Shown here: piece by piece, positions 22,087-34,599 of the stretch | Position numbering within the stretch: the first letter of the stretch is position 1 | How the letters are laid out: each line of letters opens with the position of its first letter | DNA from: Rhabditoides inermis | Taxonomy: Eukaryota > Nematoda > Chromadorea > Rhabditida > Rhabditidae | Reading direction: 5' to 3' | Length of the DNA: 64,000 nucleotides | Assembly (NCBI GenBank): GCA_963966185.1 | Contig: CAWZYM010000280.1 | Coordinates: 434,001-498,000 of the forward strand | Notes under the pieces: generated by a model | The model's input: the letters and a program-made list of their open reading frames with translations, nothing else | Told to the model about the DNA's origin: nothing | Databases searched by the model: none | Position numbers and translations under genes: made by a program

Positions 22087-22400
22087 GTGCGAAGGCGCGC
22101 GGCAGCGCGCCGGAGCGCTAGTGCCTACATACATAAAATTGTACACGGTCGCACCGTCTTTGATTCATCTGCCATCTATAATATCATTTCCACATCATCG
22201 AGACACTCTCACTGCCACCGAATCGTACCCTCTTTTGATCCGTCCGTTAGAACGCAGACATTCATTCACCGCAAGCTTCGAATATGGAATTCCTTACCAT
22301 CTAACATTATAGCTATCAGAGACACCGGTTCTTTTAAAGAGGAGGTTAGAAAATGCATGATTGAACCATCTCGCATCCGCGCTTCCTGATCGATACGGGC
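22087..22400 (+). mobile_element. Non-LTR retrotransposon 3' end
   Basis: The frame includes YIHKIVHGRTVFD, RIVPSFDPSVRTQTFIHR and IWNSLPSNI, the usual end of a LINE polymerase, then a stop near 22389. No upstream domains. Confidence 0.7.
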
Positions 22401-23110
22401 ACGGGCTCCCCAGTATATGCAACAGAGCACATTCATTTCATATACATACTTATGTCTGTTGTATTCTTCCATACGCATTTGTATCTGTTTTACTATTCTT
22501 TGATTTGATTTTTATCACAAATACGTTGCACCACTTATTACAGCCACATATTTTGTCCCCATATGTTTCCTGAATACGCAATGATAAACAATTGAAACCA
22601 GCATTTATCGATGTATCTATTGTTCATCTGATCATTCTTATTGCGATTTATCGAGAGCATTGTAAAACGAACACTGAAATAGAGCAACAACAACCTTTTC
22701 TTAATTACACAAAACACCGCATGGCAGTGCAAGCAACATTAACTTTCAAATGTTAGCGGGAAAAATAAATAAAAGTCTATAATAACTATCAAACTAGCTA
22801 AGGAACCAGAGATTATTTTTTACTCAAAAAACAGAGCAACTGTCGCTGATTCAGCGCGTCTGGTTGATTTTGGGGAAATGTCGTGGGACGGACTCGTTAG
22901 AGAGTGCAATGGGGATGAGGACAGTGTCAGGGGACTTCTGCGTCCGATTCTGTGATGACGAGCGTTGAACATGTGACACTGCGGACGTGTAGGCAATCCG
23001 CGACGTCGCAGACACCGACTGCACTCCCATGTACGATACAACACGGGCCAGTGAACCTGGATGTATGCACAAATCGATGGGTATTACTGCATAATGTCTT
23101 CTCCAATTCT
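22400..23110. other. Non-coding, repeat-like
   Basis: No gene seen. A stretch near 23040-23150 resembles sequence at 50.9-51.03 kb. Confidence 0.4.
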
Positions 23111-25554
23111 CTAGGAGCACCAATTGAGCGCAAGTACGTTGCATACGCACATACGCTGCACACATTTTATAAGATCCTCATGAAGTATATTTGCGAGAGC
23201 ATCGATCACTGATCGCTTGAGTACATTTTTGAACTGGAGAAATGGCGAGAACTTTAACAGACGTTCGAACATCCTCGTTGCTGTGTCCCTCAGCTCTCGG
23301 ATGCAGTAGATGACATTGAGTGGATCGAAGATGGGATAGATGGACACTGCCAGAACAGCTGCCTGTGTTTGGTTTGCATTTTACAATTCATGAAAGAGTT
23401 GATAAGATAACCTTAGCCCATTGGCATTCGATTCCGAAAAGAGGAAGAATAACAAGGAACGAGATGGGAATGATATTGAATATGAATGGAATCATAGTCT
23501 ATAACAAACAATATTGAAGATAACTACAGTATATTAAAGAAAACATTATTACCTGCACTATGAGTGCTCGGAACAATTGCACTTGATTCTTTCTAAATAC
23601 AGTGGGCAGATCACTGTTGTTGAATTTTCGCACAATTAAGGTGGCTGCTGCGAGAATTATTAGCACCAATCTGCAATTATTGAGAAATGGTATTTTGCAT
23701 TTCCCGCAAACCATTGGCGACAAAACTCCGATGACACCTTTGATACCGGGAATGTTGAAAATTCGCTTGTTCTCGGATGATGTCTGCAAGTATGTATTAT
23801 ATACATGATTTTATTATTTCGTTTTAAAACCGCTCACAATTTTGTATTGAAAGCCCAGAGCATATTTGCCCGTGACCTTGATGCCAAAAGTTGACCACAT
23901 ATAATCCGCGCTCTGAAACAATGCAAAAACAATGAATTGCTTGTAAAAAAAATGAATCTCACTGGTTGGAGGTCGTAAGTAGACGGAAATCCTAATATAG
24001 CAGAGTACAGCAAAAGGGTCACAAAACAGAACGATGTGGTCAAGTATAAGGAAACATAGCGGGATAAAACGGAGAGGTATTGCGATCTGAAAACGGCAAT
24101 CATGATCATGACATCATTAGTGTTGTCGTATTGCTGTGTATATTGTGCTGCGTATGTAGTGTGTACGCTATACACTATACATGTTTCGTATCTCACTTGA
24201 TTGATTGAAAGAAACAAGGAGACACTGTCTCCCCAGTGTTCTTCACTGCTGCGCTGGAAGTCGTCTTCCGCCAACTCGACTGGAGCGACTACGGCCTTCG
24301 AGTGGACGGAGAGAAGCTGAACCATCTGCGCTTCGCTGACGACATCGTGCTGATCACCGAGACCACGGCAGATGCTGAACGGATGCTGAACGAGCTGAAC
24401 ACGGAGAGCGAGAAGGCCGGGCTGCGCATCAACATCGGCAAGACGCAGATCATCCGAAACTAGCAGGCTGCCGCTGGGACTATCCATCTTGCCGGCCAGG
24501 CAATCGAAGAGGTGGAGGAGTACATCTACCTCGGACGGGCCATAAACGCAAAGAACACCCTCACTTCGGAGCTGGCAAGGAGAACGAGAGCAGGATGGGC
24601 GGCATTTGGCAACATCATGGAGACACTGGGCACGCTGATAGACAATTACCTCAAGGCGAACCTCTTCCACACGTGCGTACTCCCCGCACTGTGTTACGGC
24701 TCGGAGACGTGGGCCTACACTACCACCACGCTCGGTCGCATCCAGACCGCACACCGCGCAATGGAGCGACAGATGCTGGGATACTCACTATATCGGCAGC
24801 GAGACGAGGGACTGAGCAGCGAGGACATGCGGGCGAGATCCGCGTTGACGAACCCAACCTCCTACATGGCGCGCAGCAAACATAGATGGGCCGGACACAA
24901 ACAAAGGAGGACGGACGGGGGATGGACACGAGCGACTACCGATTGGAGGCCGCGCAACGTCACTCGAGAACTCGGACGGCCGCCAACCCGCTGGGCAGAT
25001 TCTGTCCGCAATAATACAAAACTGTTCTATGGGCGCAGGAACGACTACAAGCAGTGGGCAACTGCAGCTCGAGACCGTTCACTGTGGCGAAAGATGGGCT
25101 CCGCGCTTGCAAGCTGAAGGAGCATTCAAGTATTCAAGTAAGTAAGTATCTCACTTGCAAAGTACGATGAATCTATACACAAACTGAAAAGCGAGTGATA
25201 GTAGACAGAGAATGAATGTGGCTGCGTATCCAAGCAGGAACGGGCGCTTGTCTTGGATCGGAATGGGTGAAAAGAAAACAAATGATGAAGTAGGAATCAT
25301 TGCCGGAGTACGACACCTCAACAAGACGATCGGCAAAACAGAGACCGACCCACGGGTGTGCTAAGCACGTTGAATATCGCGTATAGATTGTTGACAGTGC
25401 CAAATATGGCGAGTAGATATCGGTACTGTCGCATTGCAGACTGCGCACTCGATTGGTAGATGACAACAATGAGGAAGACGTTGAAGGAATGAAGGAAAAG
25501 ATGTACGCGGAGACGATATGCGTTTGGCGGAACATTGCTTGAAGACATACACAA
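23111..25554 (-). pseudogene. Str-type nematode chemoreceptor (7-TM GPCR), probably frameshifted
   Basis: Exons read on the minus strand: 25372-25554, then about 25155-25371 in another frame, 23963-24086, 23838-23912, 23553-23783, 23412-23498, 23111-23362. Family marks: YRYLLAIFG in TM2, FVYRFIVLCK at the end of TM3, KNQVQLFRALIVQ before TM6, and SIYPIFDPLNVIY (the Str YPxxDPL motif) in TM7. Such receptors sense odours at ciliated neurons. All junctions from 25155 onward keep phase, but TM2 and TM3 lie in different frames without a credible intron between them; the only phase-correct one would be 29 nt. I infer a frameshift near 25370 or a sequence error. The intron 24087-25154 holds an RTE fragment. 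Confidence 0.65.
24205..25117 (+). mobile_element. RTE-type non-LTR retrotransposon 3' fragment
   Basis: The frame from about 24205 reads KQGDTVSPVFFTAALE, LRFADDIVLI (the RT catalytic DD), then YIYLGRAIN, and a C-terminal region with GSETWAY and RHRWAGHKQR-like blocks to a stop at 25117. One in-frame TAG at 24461-24463 is the only interruption. It lies antisense in the intron of the Str receptor. The 5' half is missing, and the short ATTCAAGTA/AAGTA repeats after the stop could be its tail. Confidence 0.85.
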
Positions 25555-25559
25555 TTATA

Positions 25560-26510
25560 ACAGTCTCATACACTTATATGCCTGTAAACGATCCTCCGGG
25601 GAACCTACCTTAGTACATGAAAAACGAGGAATTTTACAGTAATCAGTAGATTGGTGTTCCTGAAATGCACCGTGACTTTTAGAGTCATGTCTTGAGTTTG
25701 GTTTTGTGTTTAGTGGCTGTGTGGGTGGTGTGAACTTCAATAATCAAATGGCTTTCAATTCTTCTCGAGGCACTTTCGCGGGTTTTTTTGGCCTGGTTGT
25801 CAACTCAGTAGCTGCACACAGAAAAGAAAAAAAGAGAGAAATAGGTGAGATCGTCGAAACCACACAACACATTGGTGTCGTGAAGTCATTGGTGTCATGT
25901 TCTGATTGGCACATGAATATCACCCATATTATTCTATCTTGTGTCACTCTCCACACAGTCACGGAGACCGGAAGGCGATTGCGGCTTCCCAGCTCGTTTG
26001 TCCGTTTGTCAGCTGATCGACTTGCCGGCAAAAGATTTTGGTCCTCACCATACACAACACGCATCTGTGATTAATCGTGCATTTAATATGAGTGAATAAA
26101 TCAAAGATGTATTGTGCGGATATACCCATATATGACATTTTCAACATCGATATAAACAGCGTATAGCATTGTTCTCTACTTCATTAAATCACATACTGAG
26201 AATCTGAGAACTCATGTTTGATTGAAGAATGCAAAAGGCATCGGAACAGTGGCGGGACAACGTGTGTGATGTTTACATGATAAGTACAAATCAAACAATG
26301 AAAATCATGTCAGATCTTTTTGATGTCATTCGATTGTGTTCAAACCACCTCACGACCACACTACTATACAACCAAATTAAAGCACAACTCTAAAAGTCGC
26401 GGTGCACTTCTCAGGACACACCTATGTATTGGATACTGTAGGATTTCTCACACTTTCGATGTACAAACCCGTCCCATGGGAATCATTTACAGACTCATAA
26501 GTGCGGCTAT
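25560..26510. repeat. Diverged inverted repeat (about 130-bp arms)
   Basis: About 25560-25690 read on the minus strand resembles 26380-26510 on the plus strand (for example CTCTAAAAGTC.CGGTGCA near both inner ends). The 700 bp between them hold no gene that I recognise. Confidence 0.4.
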
Positions 26511-26699
26511 GTAAGACTGTATTAGGTAAGTATGTCCAGAAATGTTCCGTAACACGCACATTGAGTGCACACGGTGAGCCTGTGGCGGACAGAACACTCC
26601 CGATCCGACAGGAGAGTCTGTTACAACAAAAAACATCGCGATTCCTAGCCTATTATCACACTGTTCCCTTTCAGAGCTTGCTCTGTTGATTGTTGATGT

Positions 26700-27100
26700 T
26701 AGATAGATAGATAGGTTCATTACCGATAACATGGAAAAAAAATCGAAATTATAAACAAAAAGTGAGCAATACAAACGGCAGGTATAAACGGGGTTTCAAT
26801 GATATTGAACAAGAACAAAATCACATAGTATTACATGGAAAAGGAAGTGGGGGGAGAGCTCTCTATAGGTTGCGCAATTTGCTAGGTGGCATGAGATCTA
26901 ATGTAGAGAGTTGTGATTTGAAGATAGAGGGATCATTGATGGAGATTAGGTCACGAGAAAGCGCATTCCAGATTGCGAAGGTTCTGCTTAAAAAAGTGCT
27001 GGTACGGCCTGTGTGATCAAATGATGGAACAATTCTAAATTCATGAGAGCCACGAGTACGAGATGGAATAATTGCAAAAAGACCATGATAGTCCAATTAC
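26700..27100 (-). mobile_element. Non-LTR retrotransposon 3' end with (TAGA)n tail
   Basis: The minus-strand frame has FRIVPSFDHTGRTSTF and FAIWNALSRDLISI, a LINE polymerase C-terminus. A short TAGATAGATAG run at about 26700-26713 sits where a 3' tail would be. Confidence 0.65.
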
Positions 27101-27444
27101 AACCAGCGCGGCAGCGCTGGTTGGTTTGTGTTAACCCTAGTCGCGCGCTAGAATCGGCAAAAGGCGACTGAACGAAAGGTCCCTTAGAATCTTTGCGAGA
27201 ACAATGTGATGCTGATAGATGTTATCAGGATGTTAGAAAATGGTTAAGTTTCGATTTTGGTAACGCTAGCTGTTGTAGGAAGCGAGATACGCGCGCGCGC
27301 CCCCTGAGGGGCAGGCAATCCCCCGTGTACGGAACGTTTTCTAGGGGGGGGTGGCGCGCACCGGCTGCCCCCAGCAGACAGGAGTGCACAATCCGCACTG
27401 CCTGTGGATTGCACTGATATCGTTTAGATCGCGGGCTCTGCCGT

Positions 27445-27522
27445 GCGCACAGTAGTGTTGTGGTTAGCTATTGCGCCCGTTGAGACACATGGCTTGAGTT
27501 CGGTTCCGGCTGGTGGCAAACC
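27445..27522 (+). other. tRNA-derived SINE-like sequence
   Basis: It has an A-box-like GTGGTTAGCTATTG and a B-box-like GAGTTCGGTTCCGG about 35 bp apart, as in RNA polymerase III promoters. It does not fold as a good tRNA. Confidence 0.3.
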
Positions 27523-27721
27523 TTTTGTAATATATGATTTTACATAGAAATGACATTGGAATTGTAAATTTTCCCATCAGCATTACCTAAACTCTTTTTT
27601 GCAAATTTTATACAATTTTGGAGTCAACAAGGTGGGTGAACTGTTGGATTTCTTTAAAGAAATGTTTTGTGATTCATGTTAATGTAGATAGATTTATATG
27701 AAATCCAATAAAAGTACATTC

Positions 27722-28005
27722 ATTATCTTTTAAAAGGACTTCCGTAAGAAAAGAGTTTGTGTTACTCAACGTAATGCAACAAAAGCTCATGCATTTTATC
27801 AATCGAAATAGTACACAAACCTGCTCCAATAGTTCAACCGGATACAGAAATCAATTTCCCGACATACAACATTTGCTCGCATTAGTTATTATTGCAGAAA
27901 GAGCAGGTTTGTTTACTATTTCGATTGATAAAATGCATGAGCTTTTGTTGCATTACGTTGAGTAACACAAACTCTTTTCTTACGGAAGTCCTTTTAAAAG
28001 ATAAT
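27722..28005. mobile_element. Foldback MITE (284 bp) related to the 2.4-kb element
   Basis: Arms of about 105 bp (27722-27826 and 27901-28005) are reverse complements. The arm contains CAACAAAAGCTCATGCAT and ends at ACAAACCTGCTC, the same core as in 2397-2776. It lies next to the LINE fragment at 28.0 kb. Confidence 0.8.
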
Positions 28006-29375
28006 ATAGTTTTTGAGTGGATTACTTTGTGAATGTATGTGACATCATTCAAGAATCGTCTATTTTCGAGAGTTTGAAGATTGAAAAGCTCAAGGCGTTG
28101 AGGATATGATAGGCTGCGCCCGATACGCTGACACACACGACGAGTATAATAGCGTTGTATGCTCTCAATTAGATTTACAGAAGCAACATCAGTAGGGTTC
28201 CAGAGCTCAGTCAGTGCAATATTCTAATTTACAGCGAAAATAGGTTGTGTATGCGGTGATCAGTAGTGTGGGATTTCGTGTTTTGTATGTCCGAAGAAAA
28301 TCATTTATAGAATACAGAGTTAGGGACCACAACGTGACACGTAGAATTTCTGTCGAAATCATGTAACATTTTCTGACTGGACACGTTACTTGTTCTAATT
28401 AGCGTAGAACGATTCGCCCTTCCGCGCTGATTTCAACGGTATTTGATTTATGGGAAAACGTGCCCCGTAAAGTAGTGAAAATTGAGTAAATGTTATATAA
28501 TGACGTCATATTTCTTTGATCTAGCCGCCAGCGCCCAAAACAAGTAATGAAAAACTATGTTGTACGATACGTGTTTTATCAAGTACTAATTGATTACAAT
28601 CAAACAAAGCTTACTGATACCGTTAGTAACAATTTTATTCATAATTTCACAGTTTATGACGTCATCAGTGCTTTGATCTAGCCGCCCTCTGTCGCACTTT
28701 CCCTGTGTGAGCGCGCGCTCGGATGTGCGCGCGCCGTGCGGAATTAGAGCGCAACGTGAACAATGAACCCTATGAACATTATATATTTTTGAAATCAGCT
28801 TGGAACTATCTACATTATTATTTCAAATCTAATACCACATTTAAACATCAGAAAATCTCGTTGTGGTCCCTAATACAGAGTTTGTTGAACTATTTGTTTG
28901 AAATGATCACGGAACAATAAGTTATTACTCATGAGAATACCAAGATCCTTGGCAGAATCTACTGGTTTGAGAATTGAGTTGTGGACAATATAAGTGTGCC
29001 TTGGATTCCGCTTGCCTACATGCAATATTTGAGTTTTCTCAGTGGATATCTGAAGTCCCCATGAAGCTGACCATGCTGCGATAATGTCAATGGCTTTTTG
29101 GAAAATAGACTTCGCAGAAGTACTGGTAAAATCAAAAGGAAAGTAAATTTTCAAATCGTCTGCATAAAGCGAATAATAAACGCCATCTGGTAAATTATCA
29201 GGAATGTTATCTATGAAAATGTTGAACAGCAAGGGTCCAAGACACGAACCTTGTGGAACGCCACAATTAACAGTGCGCGGTGAGGAGCGCTTAGATTCAA
29301 TCATAACAGATTGCTTGCGATTTTTGAGAAATTCGATTATCCAGCGATCCAGCCAAGAGATTTCAAAAAATTGCT
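28006..29375 (-). mobile_element. Non-LTR retrotransposon RT fragment, split by a DNA element
   Basis: The RT part (28883-29375) has GVPQGSCLGPLLFNIFIDNI and YADDLKIY, with the catalytic DD intact. The C-terminal part (28006-28310) has CKLEYCT, then (with a frameshift) LWNPTD and LELFNLQTLENRRFLND. Removing 28322-28871 plus one flanking copy joins the two parts in one frame. It is a decayed LINE, truncated at both ends. Confidence 0.8.
28322..28871. mobile_element. Non-autonomous DNA element (550 bp) inserted in the LINE
   Basis: It starts AGGGACCACAACG and ends with the reverse complement. AATACAGAGTT flanks both sides (28311-28321, 28872-28882); the true target duplication is 7-11 bp, depending on where the terminal repeat begins. 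It has no ORF. Two internal TTTGATCTAGCCGCC blocks occur. A 9-11 bp target duplication would fit Mutator-like elements (inference). Confidence 0.75.
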
Positions 29376-29652
29376 GATTTCAAACAAAACAATCAATGAG
29401 CGATAAAACCTCATTATTACTCATTCACAAGACATATAAAACTTTACAAAATTACAAACATAAAACGTGCATAGAAATCGAAGCCAAGTCAGAAGAAGTC
29501 TGGAAACAAACGCAAATACCCGTACTCTCAAATTCAGCTCGAATCGAGCTCTGTCTAGAATACCCAAAAACAGTAAGCAAAGAGATCCGCGGAGGGGCAG
29601 CTGACGTGGCAGAAGGACCACCGTCGTGGCAGCCTTCAGAAGCCGACGTCGT

Positions 29653-30139
29653 CTAGTAGCGCACGTTGACAATGTCGCTCTCAACGTCCGGTTCGCGCTT
29701 CCTCTTGCGAATCATGCTGTTCACAATCTCGTGCGGCTCCTGCAATCGGTAAATCCATATCAACCGATAATATCGATTGGCTCACCTTGCCGAGCGTCTC
29801 AGGCAGGTAGAGGTAGATGACGATGAGGCAGATCGCCGAGGGAACAATGAAGAGGGGAATGAACACCAGACCGCCAATCAACTGAAAAAGATATCGATCG
29901 AAAAATATCAATTGATTATTGACTGATCAATTTTTTTAGAACCTAATCAAAGATTATTAGAGTATGGTTTGGTTTGATCTATCAATTTTTTGAAAAAGTA
30001 AATCAACTGAAAGAATCACATTCAGAATAGATACGTTTCAGCTCTCGCCTATAATTGTGTCACCGCATACGGTTGACAATTTCATAAAAGATTTGAGAGA
30101 GAGAGACAGATAGAAAGAGCGCGCGCGCGAGAGAGAGAG

Positions 30140-30205
<66 letters not shown>

Positions 30206-32932
30206 CGACTCACCCTGAACAGTGGGATGGTGGTGAAGTTTGTGACGGCGATGAGGACGTTGTTGATGGCGAAGCATATGCAGAAGACGGAGGAGCGATG
30301 TCGCTGAGAGACCAGCTCGGGCGCCACGAACCACGACAGAGGGCCGAGCACCAGGCTGTAAAAAGGGAATGAGTAAGTAGGAACCAGATGGGAAAAGTTG
30401 TGAGGGGCCAGTGTTATAGAAGCTCCCTTCCAAACCAACTTCGGGTCATTTTGACAAATTTTGTAAATATTTATGATCTGCGTGCTTTCGCATTTTAACG
30501 ACAGCAACTAACTTTTATTAGCAAAATATAACCGAAGCACTAAAAAAACCGAACACGTAAGTTTCGGCATTCTCTCAAAGTTTATGCCAAAAAGCACAGC
30601 AATGATGATTCTGCTGTTCTTCCCAAGACCCAGAAAGAGTGAAACACACGCACGCAAAGCTAACAATGCATTTTCGGAAATTTCTTTTGACAGAGAGTAA
30701 GCCCACAAATTTGCCTACAAAAACAGAGACTCACCCGAAGCTGACAATGTAGCTGACGATGCTGGCGATGCAGGCGTATTTGATGTAGGGATGGACATGC
30801 GAGAGGGTGGACAGAACCGCGAACATCAGAAGGAACAGCTGCAATGATGATATATTTTACCTTGTTTGTATTTTGTTCTCTTATTCTCCTATAGAACCTT
30901 GAACACATGGCCACAAACACTGCCTGAGAGTGTAAGGATGAGTATGATTTCTGAAACGCACATTGCTGAGTAGTCCGAAGAAGATGATGAGGAACCGCCT
31001 GGGATACTTGTCGATGATGCCAGTGCCCATGATAGAAGCCACTGTGAACACTGCCATCAGAGCGGTCGATGACATCTCGGCAAGCTCCCTGGAAAGGGAT
31101 ACGATATGGAAAGTAGTACTTAAAACCATATTAGATACATTATACTGAAGAGGTAGAACGTAAAAAGAGGGAGAGAGAGAGAGAGACCCAGTCACTCACA
31201 TGGGAATATCACTAGCTAGGAAGAAGTATGTGCTGGACTGTAGTATGGGATAGAATGAGAGGGTGAGTGCGAGCACACAACACGCCAGAAGGACCGCCTG
31301 ACGCAGATGCCACTTCGAGAACACCTGCAAAGGATGATTGGTCCTGCATACCACTCATAACGATTTCAAATAAGTATCTGAATTCTTGAAATTCATTGCA
31401 TAGCTACAGTCGCTCGGCATTCTTTTTGGAGAAATATGTTCCACAGTTTCACTTTACATGTGTTAGGAGAGGAGACACTAGTCGACCATAACGCTAAAAT
31501 ACACCTCTGAAAATAGCCAATATCCATAATCAAAAATTCTCTATATGAAGTTAATATTAATTTAGAAATAAAAAAAGCACACCTCCTTGAAGCTGCTCCT
31601 CTTCTCGTCCTCCTCCGTGGCGCCCTCCCGATAGAACTCGTCCAGGATGCGCTCGTTGTCCTTCTGCAAGGGAATCTCTATCTCCATATGTTTCTATCTT
31701 TCTCTCTATCTCTTCCTCCCTCTCTCTCTCGCCCTCTTACTGATGGTAGGACACTGTCACGTTCTGTGATAGGATACATGACTCGAGGACCACCAACCAG
31801 ATTCCACTCTCCACCCACCTTTGCTCCCTGGAAGAACTCGAGACTCGCGCGCGCCGCGTTCCGATCCTTCCGGATGATCATCAGGTACTTGGGCGTCTCC
31901 GGAATGATGAACAGGAAGACCAGCGAGCACACCTGAAGGGGATGTCAAGGCTCCGCCCCCTCAAGCCACGCCCACCTCGGGAATGAGCGACGCCATGAGC
32001 AGTGTCTCCAGACTGTCTCCGAGAACGTGCGGCAGACCGAGCACCATTCCCAAAACGCACATCGCACCGTAGCTGAAAGAGGGATACCGTAATAGGGGGT
32101 ACTGTAACTGTAAGGTTACTGTACTCACCCAATCTCGCCGAAGAAAGACACGGAACCGCGCATCTCGAGGGGAGATGTCTCCTAGAATAGGATTTCACTT
32201 TACGTGTCTTCACTTTCTATAGTTCAGCTCTCGCAATAGCGACAATAGCGTGCGCAACAAGTGAGTGAGGCACTTTTTTGCGCATGTTGTAACATTACTA
32301 TTAATAATAACATTATTATCATTATTATGTTGTACACTCCCGCTGAAAATGGTTTGACTTCTTTCATTCACATGTGCGACATGTTTTTGTCCGTAGTCAT
32401 AACCACCTCTACATCCTTGTGACTATATATGCCAGATCACTTTCTGAGCCATCCAGTGTTATTGTTGTCTTTGTTCTTTCTTCCACAATGCTACACTCAC
32501 ATCAGCTATTCGGCGATCAACGGAAGTGGGAGAGAGAAAGAGAGAGCCGGTTAGTCAGCGTGTTCATACAGGGTACACATCGAACCCCGCACAACAAAAC
32601 ACTACAGGCGTGACGTATATCACAGAACGCCTGAGTCCAAAATCAAACCACCTTCCGTCTTGCCACAGAGAAAAAGAAACTATCTAACGCGGTATGTCCT
32701 TGCTTTTCGGAAGTGGCTGGTATCGAAAAGTGAGACGTGCCGAAAACCGTACGTGACCGTAATTCTCATGCAATTCAGTGATATTATAAGTACCGTAACC
32801 CTGTGATACTGTAGGTACCGTACCTGGAGGTAGAGGATGAGACTGGCATCGCAAAGCGGGCTCATAAGAGCGGTGAGAGAGCGGCCCAGGATGAGGATCT
32901 AGAGAAAGAAAGGGTTAGAGAGATAGAGAGAA

Positions 32933-32964
<32 letters not shown>

Positions 32965-34596
32965 GGGGAGAGAGAGCCCTCACCTCAGGAGCGTGCATCT
33001 TCACGGCCAGCAGCTGCACTCCCGACGAGGCCAGGGTGATCGATATTCCGATAATGTATCCAACTGCAAGTATCGATTTATTGATTTTTGATTTCAAAGT
33101 TCGAAGTGCACGATGATCTCTATGATCCCCAGACGGGGAATTCCCCCGAAATTCCGGAATCGTCTAATCTTCTATTCTTGTCTATATCAAATGCGCATAA
33201 GGGAAGGGAATCACCCGGTCTAGGTTACACCCGCGGGGATATCCTATCTCCTATCACTTATCACGCAGAGTGCACCTATCACCGATGGCCGATGGCCAAA
33301 GTCTCATAACAGTGGAGACTGAGTAAGAAGACACCGATGACCAAAGTCGCATGTGAGTGGAGGGATAGTAAGAAGACCTGTTTGCGCGCGCACTAGAGAA
33401 TATGTATAATAACAAACTAACAAAACATTGACGAAAGTACTCCAGTGGGATCGGGCACTAATATCTGACCAAAATGTGTGGTCCAACCAAAACAAAGCAG
33501 CGCATCTATCTTCTACAAAACATCTCATACAGCAAAACTACTACAGAACAGAGCCAGTCGCTGAGCGTGTACAGAGTGCATATCGCACTGTGCACTACGA
33601 AACACAACGTTTCAAATAGACTGAAAATAAGACCGGAACTCACCCTTTCTGCCGTACTTGTCCGTGAAGAACGGGGCGAACATGGCGCCAAACACCTAGG
33701 ATACGGTACACATCTTCCATCACCCTCTCCCACATCGAAGACCTACTTTTACTCAGTATGGAATCTACAGATGTCAAAAGGGAAGGTAGAGAAAGAGGGA
33801 GAGAGGGAGAGAGAGAGAGATAGGGGGGGAGAGAGAGACCCTCTTACCTGCGCGACGAACCAGCAGTTGAGTGTGGCAGACTGTACGAGGGCCACCGTGT
33901 TCTCGCTAACTGACCACCCGCGCGCCGCGAATGAGGCGGTGATGAAGCTGAAAGAGCAACCATGAGTATCGACACCTCCCAACTATCTCCGAAAAGCAGC
34001 AGCGGTCAGTACCACCGTATCTATACGACCTCTCTCAAAATGCTTTCCACCCGTGTCATTCCAACTACTTTCAACTAAGCGCCGCCAGAGATGACGAGAT
34101 GAGGCTGCAAGCAGCGATCAAAAAAGCCCTCCCAACAACCTCCTCATGTCAAAACGTATGCCTACTCCCAGCTAAAAACGAACACTTCCAACTACATCGA
34201 AACTGTTTTCGGGCTCCTTGAACGGTTCACTAGAGTTACGTTTCACGTTGTTAACTTATACAGGCACCGACTTGCACTAACAATGTATTGTGAGCTGAAG
34301 CATAGCATACACAACCTAAACGATTGGAGAAAGAAAGTGCAGATGATGAGAACTCTGGTACTCACACAAGAGTAGAGGAAACGATGAGGGTGCTTCTCGC
34401 AGTTTTACCATGTGCACTTCCTTCCCACTACCACCCTAGACCAGTAAATCACCCACCCGTGCAGCGTCTCCACAGCCGTGTTGACACTAGTATTCGTGAA
34501 TCCCGAGGGGAAGTTGGTGGTGGTGGTGAGACAGGCATAGATCGCCAGCAGAAGCACCGTGCGCCATCGCGACATCACTGGCGCCGATGACGTCAT
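29653..34596 (-). CDS. SLC2-type sugar transporter (major facilitator), 15 exons
   Basis: Predicted plasma-membrane facilitator of hexoses or related solutes; the substrate cannot be told. Exons: 34457-34596, 33848-33947, 33644-33695, 32984-33063, 32824-32898, 32129-32181, 31976-32072, 31819-31932, 31583-31663, 31200-31324, 30962-31088, 30735-30838, 30214-30355, 29786-29881, 29653-29739. All are GT-AG and in phase; 490 aa, the usual length for the family. Signatures: DKYGRK (residues 92-97), PLEMRG after TM4, PETPKYL (about 210), DKYPRR after TM8, GPLSWFVAPEL (about 387) and PETLGK (457-462). ATG 34596 is the first after an acceptor (gattgcag) at 34599; a second ATG eight codons on is possible. 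Introns hold GA/CT tracts. Confidence 0.93.
30127..30201. repeat. GA microsatellite in transporter intron
   Basis: About 35 GA units just before the acceptor side of exon 13 on the plus-strand map. Confidence 0.9.
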
Positions 34597-34599
34597 CAC

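Noticed and set aside
29396..29656. Plus-strand 86-codon frame
   Set aside because: Overlaps the last exon of the transporter on the other strand and has no recognisable features.
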